DNA from: DATCZB01 sp035513215
Lineage (GTDB): Bacteria > Pseudomonadota > Gammaproteobacteria > Steroidobacterales > Rariloculaceae
Assembly (NCBI GenBank): GCA_035513215.1
Contig: DATKCK010000007.1
Location: forward strand, 1 to 61,511
DNA length: 61,511 bases
Direction of reading: 5' to 3'
A program made the position numbers and the translations under genes. Below are positions 51,382 to 61,100 of this stretch, in pieces. How positions within the stretch are numbered: position 1 is the first letter of the stretch; every line of letters begins with the position of its first letter. The notes beneath the pieces are model-generated. The model searched no databases, was not told where the DNA came from, and saw nothing but the letters and a program-made list of their open reading frames with translations.

Positions 51382-51783
51382 CTACTGCTTCGCTTTACCG
51401 TCTTTATCGAAACCGTCGCCGCCGAGCAGCGCGCCTGCCAACACCACCATCTGCGCCGCGATGAATCCACCGAAGAGTCCGAGCGCCGACAGCGGTCGGA
51501 CCGAGACGAACACGACGACAAACAGCACCGCAGTCAGCACCAATTTTCCGAGCTCGCCGAGCCACGCTGCCTTGAGCATCGCATGAGCGTTGACTCCCGC
51601 CTTCGGCATCAGCAGCCGTGCACCTAAAAACGCGTTCGGTATGACCGCGATCGCGCCGCCCAGCAGGGCCGATATGCCGACGGTCTGCCCGAGCCAAAGG
51701 GCCAGCGTGCCGGCCAGGACCCCGCTCAGGAGAACCTGGATCAGCAGGATCGAAACGATCGGCTGTATCCCGAATCGCGGCAC
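51382..51783 (-). CDS. atpI: ATP synthase assembly protein I
   Basis: This 133-residue protein has four membrane helices: IVSILLIQVLLSGVLAGTLAL, GISALLGGAIAVIPNAFLG, LGKLVLTAVLFVVVFVSV and LGLFGGFIAAQMVVLAGALLGG. GGAIAVIPNAFLGARL matches the AtpI family, which assists c-ring assembly. The start is GTG at 51783. It is the first gene of the atp operon; the predicted promoter is at 51857-51885 and a terminator hairpin lies between it and the gene. Confidence 0.85.
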   Translation of the reverse strand: MPRFGIQPIVSILLIQVLLSGVLAGTLALWLGQTVGISALLGGAIAVIPNAFLGARLLMPKAGVNAHAMLKAAWLGELGKLVLTAVLFVVVFVSVRPLSALGLFGGFIAAQMVVLAGALLGGDGFDKDGKAKQ

Positions 51784-51816
51784 AGCGAACTCTTGGTCGC
51801 GTCAGTGGCAGCAGCC

Positions 51817-51846
51817 AAAAAAATAGCCGGCGGCATGGCCTCGGCT
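51817..51846 (-). terminator. Rho-independent terminator between parB and atpI
   Basis: On the minus strand AGCCG-A-GGC-CAT-GCC-G-CGGCT is followed by ATTTTTTT. An eight-base-pair stem with one mismatch and a seven-T tract makes this the clearest intrinsic terminator in the window. It would end the mnmG-rsmG-parA-parB transcript. It lies downstream of the predicted atpI promoter, so the same hairpin would be the first thing transcribed into the atp leader. Confidence 0.8.
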
Positions 51847-51856
51847 GAACCGCGCC

Positions 51857-51885
51857 ATTGTAAAGAGTCGAATGGGGTCGTTCAA
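51857..51885 (-). promoter_or_regulatory. atpI: Sigma-70-type promoter upstream of atpI
   Basis: Minus strand: -35 TTGAAC (51885-51880), a 17-base spacer, and -10 TACAAT (51862-51857). Both boxes fit the consensus well and the spacing is optimal. The start point would be near 51850. It lies immediately after the parB stop. Confidence 0.6.
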
Positions 51886-51886
51886 C

Positions 51887-52753
51887 TTACTTGATATGGG
51901 CGAGGATGCCGTCGAGCTCGTCGAGGCTGCCGTAGCGGATGACGATCCGGCCGCCCTTGTCGCCGCCCTCTATGGTCACGGCCGCGCCTAGCGTCTCGCC
52001 GAGCTCCGTCTCGAGCCGCCGGACGTTGGGGTCCTTGCCCTTCTTAAGCTTCTTCCCGGGCTTCGTCCCGGCGAGCCGCCGCACGGCTCGCTCCGTCTCG
52101 CGGACGCTCCAGCCGTCCCGCGCGGCCCGCTGCGCAAGCTCGGCCATCGCCTCGGGCGATTCGATGCCGAGCAGCGCCCGGGCATGGCCCATGTCGAGCT
52201 GCCTCGTTTCCAGAAGACGGCTGACCACCTCGGGCAGCTCGAGCAGACGCAGCAGATTCGAGACCGCGGCCCGCGAGCGCCCGACGGCCTCGGCGGCCTC
52301 GGCATGGGTCATCTCGAACTGCTGAACGAGCCGGGCCAGCGAGCGCGCTTCCTCGATCGGGTTCAGATTCTCGCGCTGGATGTTCTCGATCAGCGCGACG
52401 GCGACCGCCGCTTCGTCGGGAATATCGCGAACGAGCGCAGGAACCGTGGCAAGTCCGGCGAGCTGAGCCGCGCGCCAGCGTCTCTCGCCGGCGACGATCT
52501 CGTAGCGGGTTTCGCCGTTCGACTTCGCCGTAGGGCGCACGACGATCGGCTGGACGATGCCCTGGACGCGGATGCTCTCGGCCAGCTCCTTGAGCGTGTC
52601 CTCGTGCATGTCGACGCGCGGCTGAAACTGACCACGGCTCAACAGATCGACAGGCAGCTCGCGCAGATTGGTTCGCGACGCATGGCTCTCGCCCTGCCCG
52701 CTCGCGCTCAACAGGGCTTCGAGGCCTCGGCCGAGACTCCTGCGTTTCGTCAT
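51887..52753 (-). CDS. parB: Chromosome partitioning protein ParB
   Basis: This 288-residue protein starts MTKRRSLGRGLEALLSA, the ParA-contacting N terminus. The CTP-binding/ParB box includes GERRWRAAQLAG. The helix-turn-helix is HAEAAEAVGRSRAAVSNLLRLLELP. The C-terminal dimer domain ends IRYGSLDELDGILAHI. It binds parS sites and spreads as a CTP-dependent clamp. It is 15 bases after parA. A candidate parS is at 14347. Confidence 0.95.
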   Translation of the reverse strand: MTKRRSLGRGLEALLSASGQGESHASRTNLRELPVDLLSRGQFQPRVDMHEDTLKELAESIRVQGIVQPIVVRPTAKSNGETRYEIVAGERRWRAAQLAGLATVPALVRDIPDEAAVAVALIENIQRENLNPIEEARSLARLVQQFEMTHAEAAEAVGRSRAAVSNLLRLLELPEVVSRLLETRQLDMGHARALLGIESPEAMAELAQRAARDGWSVRETERAVRRLAGTKPGKKLKKGKDPNVRRLETELGETLGAAVTIEGGDKGGRIVIRYGSLDELDGILAHIK

Positions 52754-52768
52754 CGCTCAACTATACGG

Positions 52769-53542
52769 TCACGGCCGCGCGCTTTCACGCCGGTTGATCT
52801 CGCCAGCGAGCGCCAGATAGGCGAGCGCCCCGCGCGAGTACTTGTCGTGGTACAGGGCCGGCCGGCCGAAGCTCGGCGCCTCGGCGAGCCGGATGTTGCG
52901 CGGTATCACCGTGCGATAGACGCGCTCGCCGAAATGCTCCTCGAGCTGCGCCGAGACCTCGTTGGCCAGGTTGTTCCTCGGGTCGAACATCGTGCGAAGA
53001 ATCCCGTGGATCTGGAGCGAGGGATTGGCGCTATCGCGGATCTGCTCGATCGTATCGACGAGCGCGCTCAGGCCCTCGAGCGCATAGTACTCGCACTGCA
53101 TCGGTATCAGCACGTGGTCGGCCGCGATCAGCGCGTTGACGGTCAGCATGTTGATCGCCGGCGGGCAGTCGATCAGCACGTACTCGAAGTTCTCGGCGTA
53201 TTTCCCGATTGCGTCGCGCAGGCGAAACTCGCGATTGGGCTGTCCGAATAGCTCGACCTCGGCGGCCGAGAGCTCCTGATTCGACGGCAGCACGAGGTAG
53301 CCGCCTTCGGCGGCCGGCACGACGGCCGTGGCGATATCGGCGCCACCGAGGAGGACGTCGTAGACGCTCTGCTCGAGCTCGGCCTTGTCTATCCCCGACC
53401 CCATCGTCGCGTTCCCCTGCGGATCGTTGTCGATCATCAGCACGCGGCGCTTCGTCGCGGCCAGCGATGCGGCGAGATTGACGCAGGTCGTCGTCTTGCC
53501 GACGCCGCCCTTCTGGTTCGCGATCGCGATGATCCTGGCCAT
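52769..53542 (-). CDS. parA: Chromosome partitioning ATPase ParA
   Basis: This 257-residue deviant-Walker ATPase starts MARIIAIANQKGGVGKTTTCVNLAASLA, with the signature Lys in KGGVGKTT. DNDPQGNATMG is the Walker A' region and VLIDCPPAINMLTVNAL is Walker B. It binds DNA as ATP dimers and moves ParB-parS complexes. Nine bases separate it from rsmG; the order mnmG-rsmG-parA-parB-atp is the usual replication-origin-side layout. Confidence 0.96.
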   Translation of the reverse strand: MARIIAIANQKGGVGKTTTCVNLAASLAATKRRVLMIDNDPQGNATMGSGIDKAELEQSVYDVLLGGADIATAVVPAAEGGYLVLPSNQELSAAEVELFGQPNREFRLRDAIGKYAENFEYVLIDCPPAINMLTVNALIAADHVLIPMQCEYYALEGLSALVDTIEQIRDSANPSLQIHGILRTMFDPRNNLANEVSAQLEEHFGERVYRTVIPRNIRLAEAPSFGRPALYHDKYSRGALAYLALAGEINRRESARP

Positions 53543-53551
53543 GCCGAATTA

Positions 53552-54196
53552 TTACTCCAAGTCGGAAGATTCGGACACGGACGCGCGCTCGAGGACGACG
53601 ACCCGGCTCCTGAGTCCCGGCGTCACCGATTCGATCGGCAGGGCTCTGAATCCTCGAGCTCGCGAGAGGATCTCGCGAGCCTTGTCCTCGCTGGTCAGCA
53701 ACACGAGCCGCCCCGTCGGCGCGACGAGCGGCTCGGCCAGGTCGAGAATCTCGCCCGGCGGCGCGACGGCGCGCGCGAGCACGGTGTCGAACGGCCCCGT
53801 CGTCACGGTTTCGGCCCGTGCATGCACCACCTCGACGTTGTCGAGCCCGAGCGCGCCTTTGACGTGTCTCAGGAAACTCGCCCGCTTGCGCCGGCTTTCG
53901 ATCAGCGTGAAGACGACATCTGGCAGAACGACGGCGAGCGGGATGCCGGGCAGGCCAGCGCCCGACCCGATATCGCAGGCCCTGGCACCGGCGACGAAGC
54001 GCTCGAGCGCGAGGCTTTCGACCAGATGCCGGTCGATCAGCTCGTTGCGATCGCGCAGGCCGGTCAGGTTGTGAACGCGGTTCCAGTGCTCGAGCCGATC
54101 GAGAAACCGCGCGAGTGCCGTGGCCGCCTCGAGACCGACCGCAAGCTGATGTGCCTCGAGCCGCGCCGCGACGCCTTCGCCCGTTAGCGGCTCCAC
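53552..54196 (-). CDS. rsmG: 16S rRNA (guanine-527-N7) methyltransferase
   Basis: This 214-residue Rossmann methyltransferase has ACDIGSGAGLPGIPLAVVLPD, the SAM-binding motif I, and SRRKRASFLRHVKGALGLDNVEVVHARAE and VLARAVAPPGEILDL. WNRVHNLTGLRDRNELIDRHLVESL is the GidB family N-terminal block. It methylates G527 of 16S rRNA. The usual immediate neighbour mnmG is separated here by a cytochrome gene. Confidence 0.95.
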   Translation of the reverse strand: MEPLTGEGVAARLEAHQLAVGLEAATALARFLDRLEHWNRVHNLTGLRDRNELIDRHLVESLALERFVAGARACDIGSGAGLPGIPLAVVLPDVVFTLIESRRKRASFLRHVKGALGLDNVEVVHARAETVTTGPFDTVLARAVAPPGEILDLAEPLVAPTGRLVLLTSEDKAREILSRARGFRALPIESVTPGLRSRVVVLERASVSESSDLE

Positions 54197-54221
54197 GGCC
54201 TTCGAGGCGCAGGCTTCATGC

Positions 54222-54860
54222 TCACTGCCGCGTCGGGTAAAGCCCGCCGATCGCGGCGTAATAGGCGGCTATCTGGGCGAGCATCTCGTCGTCGAGCTGG
54301 CTGACGAGCGGCGCCATGACCGGATCCGTGCGCTCGGACTCGCGATACTGCTTCATCGATTCGAGCAGGTAGGACCCGTGTTGCCCGGCGAGATTCGGCC
54401 ATTGCGGCGCAAGCGCGATGCCCTCCGGGCCGTGACACGCAGCGCAGGTCGCGGATTGCTCCTCGCCCTGGCGGATCGCCTCGGCGCCCGCGGACGAGAT
54501 GCCGCGAGCCGGCTCGCCGCCGATGCCGGCGAAGTAGGCCGCCAGATCGGCGATGTCCTGATCGGTCAGCGCCGACGCCTGCGCCTGCATCGTCGCGTGC
54601 GCGCGAGTCCCCTGCCTATAGCCTTGTAGCGCGACCTCGAGGTAGTCGGCGTTCTGGCCGCCGAGCTTCGGCACATGGTAGGTCGGGTAGGCGTTAACGG
54701 CCGCCTCGATGCCGTGACAACCGCCGCAGGTGTAAGCGAGTGTCTCGCCGCGCGCCGCGTCGCCTTCGATCGCAAGCGGCATCGGGGACTGTGCGCCGGC
54801 CAACTGCGGCAGGACCAGACCGGCGGCGACGAGAAGCGCGAAGTCGAATCGGATCGACAC
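54222..54860 (-). CDS. Diheme cytochrome c4-like protein
   Basis: This 212-residue exported protein has a signal (MSIRFDFALLVAAGLVLPQLAGAQ) and two heme c sites: CGGCH (45-49) and CAACH (near 138). The two halves are similar: GCHGIEAAVNAYPTYHVPKLGGQNADYLEVALQGYRQG and ACHGPEGIALAPQWPNLAGQHGSYLLESMKQYRES, with the Met axial ligands in MQAQASALTDQDIADLAAY-like helices. It is a periplasmic electron carrier, probably to a terminal oxidase. GTG start at 54860. It lies between mnmG and rsmG, an uncommon place. Confidence 0.87.
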   Translation of the reverse strand: MSIRFDFALLVAAGLVLPQLAGAQSPMPLAIEGDAARGETLAYTCGGCHGIEAAVNAYPTYHVPKLGGQNADYLEVALQGYRQGTRAHATMQAQASALTDQDIADLAAYFAGIGGEPARGISSAGAEAIRQGEEQSATCAACHGPEGIALAPQWPNLAGQHGSYLLESMKQYRESERTDPVMAPLVSQLDDEMLAQIAAYYAAIGGLYPTRQ

Positions 54861-54931
54861 GGGATCAGTAACTCCTTCTACCGACGGGACGCTGGCGCGG
54901 TATGGTAGGAGCTGCCCGGATCGATTGCCAG

Positions 54932-54947
54932 TGACGGATTTCCGTCA
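54932..54947 (-). promoter_or_regulatory. Hairpin at the mnmG stop codon
   Basis: The 16 bases TGACGG-AAAT-CCGTCA (minus strand) form a perfect six-base-pair stem with a four-base loop. The first TGA is the mnmG stop. No T-run follows, so this may block degradation or mark a processing site rather than end transcription. The cytochrome gene begins 72 bases on. Confidence 0.35.
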
Positions 54948-56852
54948 TGCGCGCTTCCGCCTGGCCGCGTTCTTCTTGAGGTGCACGAGCAGGAGTGAGA
55001 TCGCGGCCGGCGTCATGCCCGACATACGGGCGGCCTGCCCGATCGTCTCGGGCCGTATGCGACCGAGGTTCTCGCGAACCTCGTTCGAGAGTCCGCGCAC
55101 CGACGCGTAGTCGATATCGGCGGGCAGACGCGTCGACTCGGCGCTTCGCGAACGCTCGATCTCACGGCCCTGACGGTCGATGTAGCCCGAGTATCGGGCT
55201 TCGATCTCGAGGCTCTTCGCGGCCTGCTCGCGCTGTTCTTCGGTCATGGCGCCGAAGGCTTCGGCCGGACCGACGCGCTCGAGCCCGATCAGATCGGCAT
55301 GGCGGACGTCGGGTCGCCTGAGCAGGTTCGCGGCCGTCGCCTCGCGCTTCAGCGGCGCAAGACGGTGCTCCACCGGAACGTCGCCGGGCCGGACGACGAT
55401 CGTGTCGAGACGCCCGCGCTCGGCCTCGAGCGCCTCGCGCTTGCGCTCGAAAGCGCGCCAGCGTACGTCGTCGACGACGCCGAGCTCGCGGCCGACGGGC
55501 GTCAGCCTCGCATCGGCATTGTCCTCGCGCAGCATCAGCCGAAACTCCGCTCGGCTCGTGAACATGCGATACGGCTCGGTCGTGCCCCGGGTGACGAGGT
55601 CGTCGATCAGGACGCCAATGTAGGCTTCGTCGCGTCGCGGAGTCCACGGCGACTCGCCGCGCGTCGCGCGTGCCGCGTTGATCCCGGCGACGATGCCCTG
55701 GGCCGCCGCTTCCTCGTAGCCCGTCGTGCCGTTGATCTGGCCGGCGAAGTAGAGGCCGTGGACGGCTTTCGTCTCGAGCGAGCGCTTCAGATCGCGCGGA
55801 TCGAAATAGTCGTATTCGATCGCATAGCCTGGCTGCGTGATTCGCGCGGCTTCAAGACCCTCGATCGAATGAACGAAGGCCTCCTGGACGTCGACGGGCA
55901 GGGACGTCGAGATGCCGTTCGGGTAGACGAGATCGGTGTCGAGCCCCTCGGGCTCGAGAAAGATCTGGTGCGAGACGCGCTCGGCGAAACGCACGACCTT
56001 GTCCTCGATCGACGGGCAGTATCGCGGGCCGATGCCCTCGATGACGCCGGTAAAGAGCGGCGAGTGGTCGAGCCCTTCGCGAATGATCTCGTGCGTGCGT
56101 GCGTTCGTATGCGTGATGTGGCAGGCGCGCTCCCCGGGACGGCTCGAGCGGCTGCCGATGAACGAGAACACGGGCGCCGGGTCGTCGCCCGGCTGCGCTT
56201 CGAGCTTCGCGAAATCGATCGTCCGGCCGTCGAGGCGCGGCGGCGTGCCGGTCTTGAGCCGTCCGACAGCTAGCCCGAGATCGCGCAACCTCGCCGCAAG
56301 CGGAATGGCCGCGGCATCGCCGATGCGCCCGCCCGAGCTTTGCGCCTCGCCCATGTGAATTCTGCCGTTGAGGAACGTGCCGACGGTCAGCACGACGGCC
56401 TGCGCCTCGAAGCGCAGCCCGCTCTCGGTGACGACGGCGCGCGCGGCTCCGCGATCGATCTCGATGTCGACGACGCCGTCGGCAGCGAGCGTCAGATTCC
56501 GCTCTGCATCGAGCAGGCTGCGAATCGCCCGGCGATAGAGAGCCCGGTCGGCCTGGGCGCGCGTCGCGCGGACGGCCGGTCCCTTGCTCGCATTGAGCGT
56601 TCGAAAGTGAATGCCGGCGCGATCGATCGCGAGCGCCATGGCGCCGCCGAGCGCGTCGACCTCCTTCGCGAGATGCCCCTTGCCGATGCCGCCGATGGCG
56701 GGGTTGCAGCTCATCTGGCCGAGCGTCTCGAGCTTGTGCGTCAGGAGCAGCGTGCTCGCGCCGCTTCGCGCAGCCGCGAGCGCGGCCTCGGTGCCGGCAT
56801 GGCCGCCGCCGATGACGATACAGTCGAATTGCGTTCGCGAGTCCCGGTTCAT
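54945..56852 (-). CDS. mnmG: tRNA uridine 5-carboxymethylaminomethyl modification enzyme
   Basis: This 635-residue FAD protein has the MnmG N terminus DCIVIGGGHAGTEAALAAARSGA, then LTHKLETLGQMSCNPAIGGIGKGHL with the conserved Cys, and SSRPGERACHITHTNARTHEII in the middle. The C-terminal tRNA-binding domain ends LPADIDYASVRGLSNEVRENLGRIRPETIGQAARMSGMTPAAISLLLVHLKK. With MnmE it modifies the wobble uridine of certain tRNAs. ATG at 56852 is used; a TTG three codons earlier is less likely. Confidence 0.97.
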   Translation of the reverse strand: MNRDSRTQFDCIVIGGGHAGTEAALAAARSGASTLLLTHKLETLGQMSCNPAIGGIGKGHLAKEVDALGGAMALAIDRAGIHFRTLNASKGPAVRATRAQADRALYRRAIRSLLDAERNLTLAADGVVDIEIDRGAARAVVTESGLRFEAQAVVLTVGTFLNGRIHMGEAQSSGGRIGDAAAIPLAARLRDLGLAVGRLKTGTPPRLDGRTIDFAKLEAQPGDDPAPVFSFIGSRSSRPGERACHITHTNARTHEIIREGLDHSPLFTGVIEGIGPRYCPSIEDKVVRFAERVSHQIFLEPEGLDTDLVYPNGISTSLPVDVQEAFVHSIEGLEAARITQPGYAIEYDYFDPRDLKRSLETKAVHGLYFAGQINGTTGYEEAAAQGIVAGINAARATRGESPWTPRRDEAYIGVLIDDLVTRGTTEPYRMFTSRAEFRLMLREDNADARLTPVGRELGVVDDVRWRAFERKREALEAERGRLDTIVVRPGDVPVEHRLAPLKREATAANLLRRPDVRHADLIGLERVGPAEAFGAMTEEQREQAAKSLEIEARYSGYIDRQGREIERSRSAESTRLPADIDYASVRGLSNEVRENLGRIRPETIGQAARMSGMTPAAISLLLVHLKKNAARRKRA

Positions 56853-56959
56853 GGGGCGCAATTGTAAGGGATCGACCGTCGAAACCGCTCCGGCCGTAGC
56901 GAACGTTTCCGATCGAAACCTTCCAGCTTGTCGGTGACTGCGTTTGAGCGTGCCGGCCG

Positions 56960-58048
56960 TCAGAACAGGCTTTGCTGCGGGGAGGCCGGGACCGGCGGGC
57001 GAAACCGGCTCGTATCGAGCTCAAATCTGGTGTCGTTCTCGGCGAACCCGAGTCTGCGCTTCGCAAGCGCGAAACGCTGCTCGAAGAGTCGCGCATAGGT
57101 GCCCGTGCCGCTCATGCGCGTGCCGAACCGCGGATCGTTATCGCGCCCGGCACGAAGCGCCCGGACCCTCGACATGACGTGCTTGGCTTTGAGCGGCTCG
57201 TGCGTCTCGAGCCACTCGCGGAACAACTGCGCGACCTCATGCGGCAGTCGCAGCATGACGTAGCCGGCCGATGTCGCGCCAGCCTCGTCGGCGGCTTCGA
57301 GAATGCGCTCGAGCTCGTGATCGGTCAGCGCCGGAATGACTGGCGCGACCATGACGCCGACGGGAACGCCGGCTTCGCTGAGGCGCCTGACGGCTTCGAG
57401 GCGCGCCGACGGCGATGCGGCTCGCGGCTCGAGCTTGCGCTTGAGATTCCGATCGAGCGTCGTGATGCTGATGAAGGCGGCAACGAGACGGCGCTTCGCC
57501 ATGCTTGCCAGGAGCTCGATGTCGCGGCCGATCAGCGCTGCGCCTTTGGTCACGATCGTCGCCGGATGATTGCAGGCCGACAGGAGCTCGAGAATTTCGC
57601 GCGTCACGCGGTAGCGCCGCTCGATGGGCTGGTATGGATCGGTGTTCGTGCCGAGCGCGATCGGCGAGCAGCGATAGCCTTTGGCCGAGAGCTCCCGGGC
57701 GAGCAGCCCCGCGGCGTCGGCCTTATAGAAGAGGCGGGTTTCGAAATCGAGGCCGGGCGAGAGATTCACGTAGGCATGGCTCGGCCGGGCGTAGCAATAG
57801 GGGCACGCATGCTCGCAGCCCCGATACGGATTGATCGACTGCGTGAACGGCACGTCGGGCGAAGCGTTGCGCGCGATGATGCTCTTCGCGGCCTCGGCCC
57901 TGACGTCGGTCTCGAGCTTCGGCAGTGGCTCGTCGAGAATTCCCCAACCGTCGTCGACCGCCACCGTGCGCGTCGGCTCGAAGCGTCCGGCCGGATTCGA
58001 TGCCGCTCCGCGGCCGGGGCGCGGCGCATGACGATCGGGGGTCGACAT
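56960..58048 (-). CDS. PA0069 family radical SAM protein
   Basis: This 362-residue protein has a radical SAM cluster, GCEHACPYCYARPSH (Cys78, Cys82, Cys85), and the family blocks SINPYRG, SHAYVNLSPGLDFETRLFYK and GTNTDPYQPIERRYRVTREILELL. It is distantly related to spore photoproduct lyase (SplB-like). Members are common in proteobacteria; the reaction is unknown. ATG at 58048 has no evident Shine-Dalgarno. A TATACT box in the palindrome at 58053-58064 would place the transcript start at or near the ATG, so the message may be leaderless. Confidence 0.88.
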   Translation of the reverse strand: MSTPDRHAPRPGRGAASNPAGRFEPTRTVAVDDGWGILDEPLPKLETDVRAEAAKSIIARNASPDVPFTQSINPYRGCEHACPYCYARPSHAYVNLSPGLDFETRLFYKADAAGLLARELSAKGYRCSPIALGTNTDPYQPIERRYRVTREILELLSACNHPATIVTKGAALIGRDIELLASMAKRRLVAAFISITTLDRNLKRKLEPRAASPSARLEAVRRLSEAGVPVGVMVAPVIPALTDHELERILEAADEAGATSAGYVMLRLPHEVAQLFREWLETHEPLKAKHVMSRVRALRAGRDNDPRFGTRMSGTGTYARLFEQRFALAKRRLGFAENDTRFELDTSRFRPPVPASPQQSLF

Positions 58049-58052
58049 GGCG

Positions 58053-58064
58053 CCAGTATACTGG
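58053..58064. promoter_or_regulatory. Perfect 12-base palindrome just upstream of the radical SAM gene
   Basis: CCAGTATACTGG, five bases before the ATG of the minus-strand gene. Half of it reads TATACT and could serve as a -10 box. It lies in the divergent region with the large nuclease-helicase gene. It is not an SOS box (those read CTG-N10-CAG). It may be a small operator or chance. Confidence 0.3.
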
Positions 58065-58151
58065 TTTTTCTTCCAGCTCGATCCATGCCCGAACGCCCGC
58101 GCGGACGAAGCTTTCGAGACCGCGGCGGCGAAGCTTTACAGTAGCCCTGCC

Positions 58152-61100
58152 ATGCGGATCGAAGGAAAGACGGTTCGGCTCGCGCCGACCGACTTAAGCA
58201 ACTATCTGAACTGCAATCATCTGACGCAGCTCGACCTCGCGGCCGCGAAAGGCGCGCTCAAACGGCCGGCGCCGGTCAACGCGTTCATCGAGGCGCTCAG
58301 GGCCCGGGGGCTCGCTCACGAGGAGGCTTACGCCGCGCATCTGCGCGCGCAGGGACTGACGTTTCTCGATCTTATCGAAGCCCGCGATGTGGCCCGGACC
58401 CAGAGCGCGATGCGCGAAGGCGTCGACGTCATTTATCAGGCGCCGCTCGCAGACTCCGCGTGGTTTGGCCGCGCCGACTTTCTGGTTCGAATCGACGTCC
58501 CGAGCGCGCTCGGCGATTACTCCTACGAAGCGCATGACACGAAGCTCGCGCGAGACACGCGCGCCGGCACCTTGCTTCAGCTCGGCGTCTACAGCGTCCT
58601 GCTCGGACGGCTTCAGGGACGAAGACCCGACTTCATGCACGTCGTCACGCCCGGCCGGGATTGGCAACCGCTCTGCTATCGAATCGACGATTTCGGCGCG
58701 TACTTCCGGCTGCTCGAGCATGGCATCGCGCAGTTTCTGACCGAGCCGCCGGTAACGTACCCGGAGCTCGTTGCGCACTGCGATCTCTGCGTCTGGTGGA
58801 ACGACTGCGAGAAGCGGCGGCGCGCCGACGATCATCTTTGCTATGTCGCCGGCATCGGTGCCGGACAGATCGCGGCGCTGCGCGAGCTCGGCATCGGTAC
58901 GTTGACGGAGCTTGCGACTGCGACCGATATCGCCAAACCCGAGCACGGCGCCCGGGAAACCCTGCTCAAGCTCCGCGACCAGGCGCGGGTCCAGCTCGAG
59001 GGCCGGCGTGCCGGCGCGCCGAAGCACGAGATCAGGACGCCGATCGATGCCGAGCACGGGTTCAGGCTGCTGCCCGAGCCTTCGGCCGACGACATCTTCC
59101 TCGATTTCGAGGGCAACCATTTCGCGGAGCACGGCGTCGAGCAATATCTGACCGGCTACGCGATGCGCGGCCGCGGCGCGCTCGGCTACGCGACGCGCGG
59201 CGGCGGCACGCTCGTCTACACGCCGCTTTGGGCCGAAACGCTTGCAGAGGAGCGGGACGCCTTCGAGCGCTTCATCGACATGGCCGTCGCCGTGCGACGC
59301 CGGAATCCGGATGCCCACATCTATCACTTCGGGGCCTACGAGCCCGCGGCGATCAAGCGCCAGATGGGGCGTTTCGCGACACGCGAGGTCGAGGTCGACG
59401 AGCTTCTGCGCGGCAATGCGTTCGTCGATCTGCACGCCGTCGTCCGGCGCGCGCTGATCGCGAGCGTCGAAGGCTACTCGATCAAGAACCTCGAGCCGCA
59501 TTTCGGCTATGAGCGGGGGCAGGATCTGCGCGAGGCAAGCCAAAGCCGGCGCGTGATCGAGGCCGCGCTCGAGCTCGGGCGGCTCGACGAGGCGACGGCC
59601 GACGACCGGCGGCGCGTCGAGGACTACAACCGCGAGGACTGCGAATCGACCGACAAGCTGCAGGCCTGGCTCGAGCGCCTCAGGGCCGAGACCATCGCCT
59701 GCGGCACCGACATACCGCGGCCGCCGCTCGCCGAGCCCGAGGCCTCCGATGACATCCGCGACCTCGATCGGCGGCTTAAGGACCTGCGCGACCGGCTCTT
59801 GGCCTCAGTGCCGGTAGAGCCGTCCGAGCGCACGGGCGAGCAGCAGTCGCGGTTTCTGCTCGCGCATCTGATGGAGTTTCATCGCCGCGAAACCAAGGCG
59901 ACCTGGTGGGAGTACTTCCGGCTCGCCGAGCTCGCTCACGAGGATTACGGCGACGAGCGACGAGCGCTCGCGGACCTCGCGTTCGAGGCCGTCATTGAGG
60001 CGTCGGGCACGCCACTGACACGGTACCGCTTTCTGCCGCAGGAGCTCGACGCTCGCGAGGACGACGAGGTCCGGGACGACGCCGGTGACCGGATCGGCAT
60101 GGTCGCCGCCGTCAATCTCGGCGAGGGCTCGATCGACATCAAGAAGACGCGGGCCGCGGCTGACCTTCACCCGTCGCACGTGTTCTTCCACAAGGCGATT
60201 CGCGACGACGTCATTCGCGAGTCGCTCGTCCGTCTCGGCGAGCATGTCTGCGACAACGGGTTCGCGGTGGAGGCTCCGTACCGCAGCGCGCTCAGGCTAC
60301 TGCTCCGACAGCGCCCTCGCGTGGCGGGCGCCGACAACGATGACGCCGACGGCGTTACCGGCGACCTGTTCGAGGCGCCGAGCTCCCCCTCCCTGCACCG
60401 GCCGGGCGAGTCGACGGTCGAGGCCGCGTGCCGGCTCGTCCTCGAGCTCGACGGCGACGTGCTCGCGGTCCAGGGTCCGCCCGGCACGGGCAAGACCTTT
60501 ACCGGCGCCCGGATGATCTCGGCGCTCGCGGCGGCCGGCTTGCGTGTCGGTGTCACGGCCGTCAGCCACAAGGTCATCGTCAACCTGCTCGAGAAGGCAG
60601 CCGATGCTGCGCGCGAGAAGGGGCTGGCGCTTCGGATCGCGCACAAGTCGAAGCAGGGGCAGGGTGCATACGAAGGCGAGCGACCGATCGTTTACGAGAG
60701 CAAGAATGAGCGACTGGTCGAAGGTCTCGCGACCGGCACGCTCGATGTCGTCGGCGGCACGGCATGGCTCTGGTCGCGGCCCGAGCTCACCGGGCAGGTC
60801 GACGTGCTAATCGTCGACGAGGCCGGGCAGATGGCGCTCGGCAATGTGCTGGCCGTCGCGCCCGCGGGCAGAAGCCTCGTGCTGCTCGGCGACCCGCAGC
60901 AGCTCGAGCAGCCGCTCAAGAGCAGCCATCCCGAGGGCAGCGACGTCGCGGCGCTGAAGCACTGGCTCGGCGAGCACGACACGATGCCCGAGGATGCCGG
61001 GCTTTTCCTCGAGACGACCTGGCGCTTGCACCCTGCGATCTGCAAGTTCACCTCGGAGGTCTATTACGAGAAACGTATGGGGTCGAAACCGGGACTCGAG

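Noticed and set aside
58053..58064. LexA/SOS box before the nuclease-helicase gene
   Set aside because: The palindrome has the opposite half-site order (CAG-CTG) and wrong spacing for a LexA site.
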